Of a stretch of 6,480 bases of DNA, positions 4,633-6,480 are shown one piece after another. The translations under genes and the position numbers were made by a program. Below the pieces are notes generated by a model. The model saw only the letters and a program-made list of their open reading frames with translations. It had not been told where the DNA came from and ran no database searches. Each line of letters begins with the position of its first letter. Within the stretch, counting starts at the first letter, position 1. The DNA is from Micrococcaceae bacterium UBA6021 (GTDB taxonomy: Bacteria > Actinomycetota > Actinomycetes > Actinomycetales > Micrococcaceae): NCBI GenBank assembly GCA_002427975.1, contig DIZT01000273.1, positions 381-6,860 on the forward strand. Direction: 5' to 3'.

Positions 4633-5001
4633 TTACCCGGTGACGGGCTGGCCGAGCAGTTTGGTGATCTCCGCGGCGACGACGGCCGTGTGGGCGCCCA
4701 GGCCCTGGCTGGCATGCCGGGCCGTGTCCAGGTTGCCGGCCCTGACTTCGCGTCCGATGTTCCGGCAGAGCAGTGCGAGGTGGTCTGCTCCGGCCATGGA
4801 GGCTGAAGTGGCCAGGCTCAGCAGTGCGTCCCAGGCGGTTTCCTGGTCGTTGTCTGTAAGTGTGTGGTTGATTCTTCTCAGGCGGGCCGGGAGCAGCTGC
4901 AGGAATTGGGTGATGAATTCCAGGGCCAGGGGACGGGAGTCCAGTTCCTCGGCCAGGGCCTGGAGCCGGGTCCGGTCCAGGACCTGCTCAGCGCCGGTCA
5001 T
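4633..5001 (-). CDS. Hpt-like four-helix protein lacking the phospho-accepting histidine
   Basis: I use the ATG at 5001, whose A is the last base of the sipW TGA (TGATG), giving 122 residues. An ATG at 5013 (four more residues, 13-nt overlap) is also possible. The all-helical sequence follows the Hpt layout: L-x-x-L-A-E-E-L-D-S-R-P-L-A-L-E-F-I-T-Q-F then L-L-P-A-R-L-R-R-I, then A-W-D-A-L-L-S-L-A-T-S-A-S-M-A-G-A-D-H-L-A-L-L-C-R-N-I, ending in V-R-A-G-N-L. The last block aligns with the Hpt phosphorylation helix (A-H-x-L-K-G-x-A...G-A-x-x-L-x-x-L-C), but the histidine position is Leu and the Lys is Ala. It therefore probably cannot relay phosphate and may be a binding module. It is cytosolic and translationally coupled to sipW. 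The Hpt assignment is by motif reasoning only. Confidence 0.7.
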   Translation of the reverse strand: MTGAEQVLDRTRLQALAEELDSRPLALEFITQFLQLLPARLRRINHTLTDNDQETAWDALLSLATSASMAGADHLALLCRNIGREVRAGNLDTARHASQGLGAHTAVVAAEITKLLGQPVTG

Positions 5002-5633
5002 CACGCGCCGCATTTCCGGTCCGCGGGGCCCGGGGTCTTGCGCCAGATGGAGGTGAGCAGGGTGATCACCAGCAGGGCAGGTGCCCCGTAAAGCAGGACG
5101 GTGCGGACCATCGGTTCGCTTAGTGCCCGGATGGCGTCTCCCAGGTGGGGAATCACGGCCGCGGTGGTATGGACGTAGCCGTCATTGAGGGTTGCGGTCC
5201 AGGGATCGGCGCCGTTGTTGGCATCTCCCTTGGTCCGGACGGCGGTCGTGCCGTCCGGGTTGGCGATCACTTCGGTGACCCGGTGGGTTTCGATCCGGTG
5301 GTCATCGACGGGGATGGCGTAGGTGATGATGTCCCCGGCCTTGACCTGGGATGTGGGGGTTTTGATGCTGACGACGACGTCACCGGGATTGATCAGCGGG
5401 GACATGCTGCCGGTAAGCATGGTGGAAGTCTGGTAACCCAGGAACCGGGGTCCGACAGCCAGGAACAGGAACACCGCTGCGGTGATGATCAACAGCGTCG
5501 TAGTCAGGGCGCGCGCCGCGGTGCCGGCGATCCGGCGGAGGGCGCACCGGGCCGGCTTGGCCGTCTGTTCCGCTGCGGCGCGGGTGCAGGGGGCCGGTCC
5601 GCTGCGGGCGGGAAGGGCGTGAAGGCTGCTCAT
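5001..5633 (-). CDS. sipW: Type I signal peptidase, SipW/ER-type
   Basis: This 210-residue membrane protease has a 40-residue basic/Ala N-terminal extension, a membrane helix at about 44-61, the catalytic Ser box T-G-S76-M-S-P-L-I-N-P-G-D-V-V, the box E-T-H117-R-V-T-E-V, and T-K-G-D137-A-N-N-G-A-D-P. A second membrane helix lies at about 177-195 (V-R-T-V-L-L-Y-G-A-P-A-L-L-V-I-T). Histidine in place of the bacterial Lys general base is the mark of the ER-type/SipW subclass, which matures TasA in Bacillus subtilis. The active site should face outward. GGGAG sits 9 nt before the ATG. It lies between a TasA-like gene and the Hpt-like gene, and both exported proteins of the cluster have SipW-type leader junctions, so they are its probable substrates. 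Confidence 0.93.
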   Translation of the reverse strand: MSSLHALPARSGPAPCTRAAAEQTAKPARCALRRIAGTAARALTTTLLIITAAVFLFLAVGPRFLGYQTSTMLTGSMSPLINPGDVVVSIKTPTSQVKAGDIITYAIPVDDHRIETHRVTEVIANPDGTTAVRTKGDANNGADPWTATLNDGYVHTTAAVIPHLGDAIRALSEPMVRTVLLYGAPALLVITLLTSIWRKTPGPADRKCGA

Positions 5634-5664
5634 TGGTCTCTGCTCCCGGAATCGGCGTCGGTGA

Positions 5665-5682
5665 CGGACCTGTGATGGTCCG
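5665..5682 (-). other. 6-bp hairpin in the sipW leader
   Basis: CGGACC-TGTGAT-GGTCCG is a perfect 6-bp stem with a 6-nt loop, about 30 nt before the sipW start. It could influence sipW translation or mRNA processing; nothing more can be said. Confidence 0.35.
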
Positions 5683-5760
5683 CCCGGGGTGTGTCTGCGG
5701 TGGTGCCGGGTGTGGTCTGCCCGCCCCGGGCTTCCGGGACGGGCGGACGGCGCCCGGGGT
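5681..5760. repeat. 10-bp direct repeat flanking the tasA-sipW hairpin
   Basis: CGCCCGGGGT occurs at 5681-5690 and again at 5751-5760, exactly 70 bp apart, bracketing the large hairpin in the tasA-sipW gap. It is GC-rich and may be coincidental or a trace of duplication. Confidence 0.4.
5715..5748 (-). terminator. Strong hairpin between tasA-like gene and sipW (attenuator or mRNA-end structure)
   Basis: The core GCCCG-C-CCCGG (5719-5729) pairs with CCGGG-A-CGGGC (5734-5744) across a 4-nt loop. On the minus-strand RNA the C/A mismatch becomes a U-G wobble, giving an unbroken 11-bp stem; GTCT/GGAC outside it adds further pairs. It begins about 25 nt after the tasA stop. There is no U-tract, so partial termination or protection of the upstream tasA message from 3' decay is more likely than complete termination. 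Either would raise the ratio of structural subunit to peptidase. Confidence 0.6.
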
Positions 5761-5774
5761 TCATGCGTGGGGAT

Positions 5775-6401
5775 TTACTTGTTGGTGGCGGAGCGCTGGG
5801 TGCCGGTGAAGCTGAAGTTCACGACGCTGTTCTTGTTCTGGAACGTGTCGCCGGCGGAGGCCGGAAGGGTCGCGGTCACCCGCAGGTAATCGATGCCACC
5901 GGCGGTGGTTGAGGCCAGGTTGGCCAGGGCCAGGTTCGCTCCGATGATGCCGCGGGTTGCCAGGACGGGGGTGATCGTGCCTCCGGAGCAGGTGTAGGTG
6001 TACGCGGGGGCCGTGCCGGCCTCGGTCCAAGCAACGGAGCACTTGTCGATGACGACCTGCAGACCATTCGTGGCGTCGGTGTCCAGGAGCGAGGAGGTGG
6101 TGGGTGCGGCCGTCGTCAGGGTGACCGCGGCCAGATTCTGGTTGCCGGCGTTGGTGAGGGTGGCGGCGCGCTGGACCGTGTCACCGGCGACGAGTCCGGT
6201 GGAGGCGACGGTGAGACGGTTCGCGGCGGTGCCGGCGTCGCCCAGGGCGATGTTGACCGTTCCGGAGTCGACCGATGCCGACGCGGACGTGGTGGAGGTG
6301 AAGGCGCCGTACGTGCCCAGACCGGCCACGCTCGCTGCGGCGGCGACAAGGGCAGTGGAGGCCAGGAGCTTGCCCGAAGTGGACTTGAGGTTGAGACCCA
6401 T
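5775..6401 (-). CDS. TasA/CalY-like exported fibre protein (SipW-dependent)
   Basis: This is a 208-residue protein. The N-terminus K-L-L-A-S-T-A-L-V-A-A-A-A-S-V-A-G-L-G-T-Y-G (residues 11-32), followed by A33-F-T-S-T-T-S-A-S-A-S-V-D-S-G-T-V-N-I, matches the TasA leader and mature start as I remember it (G-G-G-T-W-A|A-F-N-D...A-S-G-T-L-D-L). Cleavage is predicted between G32 and A33. L-V-A-G-D-T-V-Q (70-77) and the ending Q-N-K-N-S-V-V-N-F-S-F-T-G-T-Q correspond to TasA L-K-P-G-D-K-L and N-S-I-K-L-Q-F-S-F-E-A-T-Q. C121 and C138 could form a disulfide. It is shorter than B. subtilis TasA (261). TasA forms matrix fibres in biofilms. The adjacent sipW strongly supports the call. Only a weak ribosome binding site (GGA) precedes the ATG. 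Confidence 0.85.
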   Translation of the reverse strand: MGLNLKSTSGKLLASTALVAAAASVAGLGTYGAFTSTTSASASVDSGTVNIALGDAGTAANRLTVASTGLVAGDTVQRAATLTNAGNQNLAAVTLTTAAPTTSSLLDTDATNGLQVVIDKCSVAWTEAGTAPAYTYTCSGGTITPVLATRGIIGANLALANLASTTAGGIDYLRVTATLPASAGDTFQNKNSVVNFSFTGTQRSATNK

Positions 6402-6425
6402 GATGATATTCCGTTTCGTGAGAGC

Positions 6426-6444
6426 GGCCCCTCTGAAGGGAGCC
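6426..6444 (-). promoter_or_regulatory. Leader hairpin upstream of the tasA-like gene
   Basis: GGCCCCT (6426-6432) pairs with AGGG-(A)-GCC (6437-6444) across the 4-nt loop CTGA, a 7-bp stem with one bulged base, located 25 nt before the start codon. A second GC-rich stem, CAGCC/GGCTG (6467-6480), touches the window end. These may structure the 5' untranslated region; the promoter itself is not in the window. Confidence 0.35.
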
Positions 6445-6480
6445 TGTTGGATGGATTCGGTGCTGCCAGCCCCCCGGCTG

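Noticed and set aside
3852..4643. 263-residue Gly-rich plus-strand open frame
   Set aside because: It is antisense to the exported 150-residue protein. Its Gly-rich composition mirrors the Thr/Pro/Ala codons on the true strand.
1..6480. CRISPR array, tRNA/rRNA genes, insertion-sequence ends
   Set aside because: No regularly spaced repeats, no cloverleaf-like GTTCRANYC context and no transposase or long terminal repeats were found when reading both strands.

Overview
The window looks like accessory or chromosomal DNA from a high-GC actinobacterium, most likely Arthrobacter sensu lato (Micrococcaceae). The reasons are strong G/C third-position codon bias, GTG starts, stop/start overlaps between genes, and a SipW/TasA-type cluster of the kind found in that group. 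This placement is inferred from sequence character and not from a search.

Left end (1-1280): a DUF2750 family gene, cut by the window edge, is translationally coupled (ATGA overlap) to a four-repeat ankyrin protein on the + strand. They converge, across a perfect 20-bp palindrome, on a minus-strand TmrB-like P-loop ATPase that may have a leaderless transcript.

Middle (1280-3170): after a gene-poor spacer lies a three-gene minus-strand operon: SRPBCC protein A, ArsR-family repressor (GTGA overlap), then SRPBCC protein B. Its promoter (TTGCGT-17 bp-TATGCT) carries two copies of the same inverted-repeat operator, one over the -35 element and one over the predicted start site, so autoregulation is likely. 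The operon ends in a double hairpin with a U-rich tail. A perfect 15-bp inverted repeat spans the stop codon of SRPBCC B.

Next (3170-4000): a small hypothetical gene with a recognisable FHACTR...W.EDPAAV core, and a roughly 60-codon DUF4177-like gene broken by a frameshift in a run of five G's.

Right end (4068-6480): a minus-strand biofilm-matrix/fibre module. It encodes a TasA/CalY-like exported protein, an ER-type (Ser-His) SipW signal peptidase, an Hpt-like four-helix protein that lacks the phosphorylatable histidine, and a second small exported protein with a similar SipW-type junction and two cysteines. SipW would mature both exported proteins. A strong hairpin between tasA and sipW could keep the structural subunit in excess. 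This cluster is the most interesting part of the window, mainly because of the pseudo-Hpt protein and the small second client.
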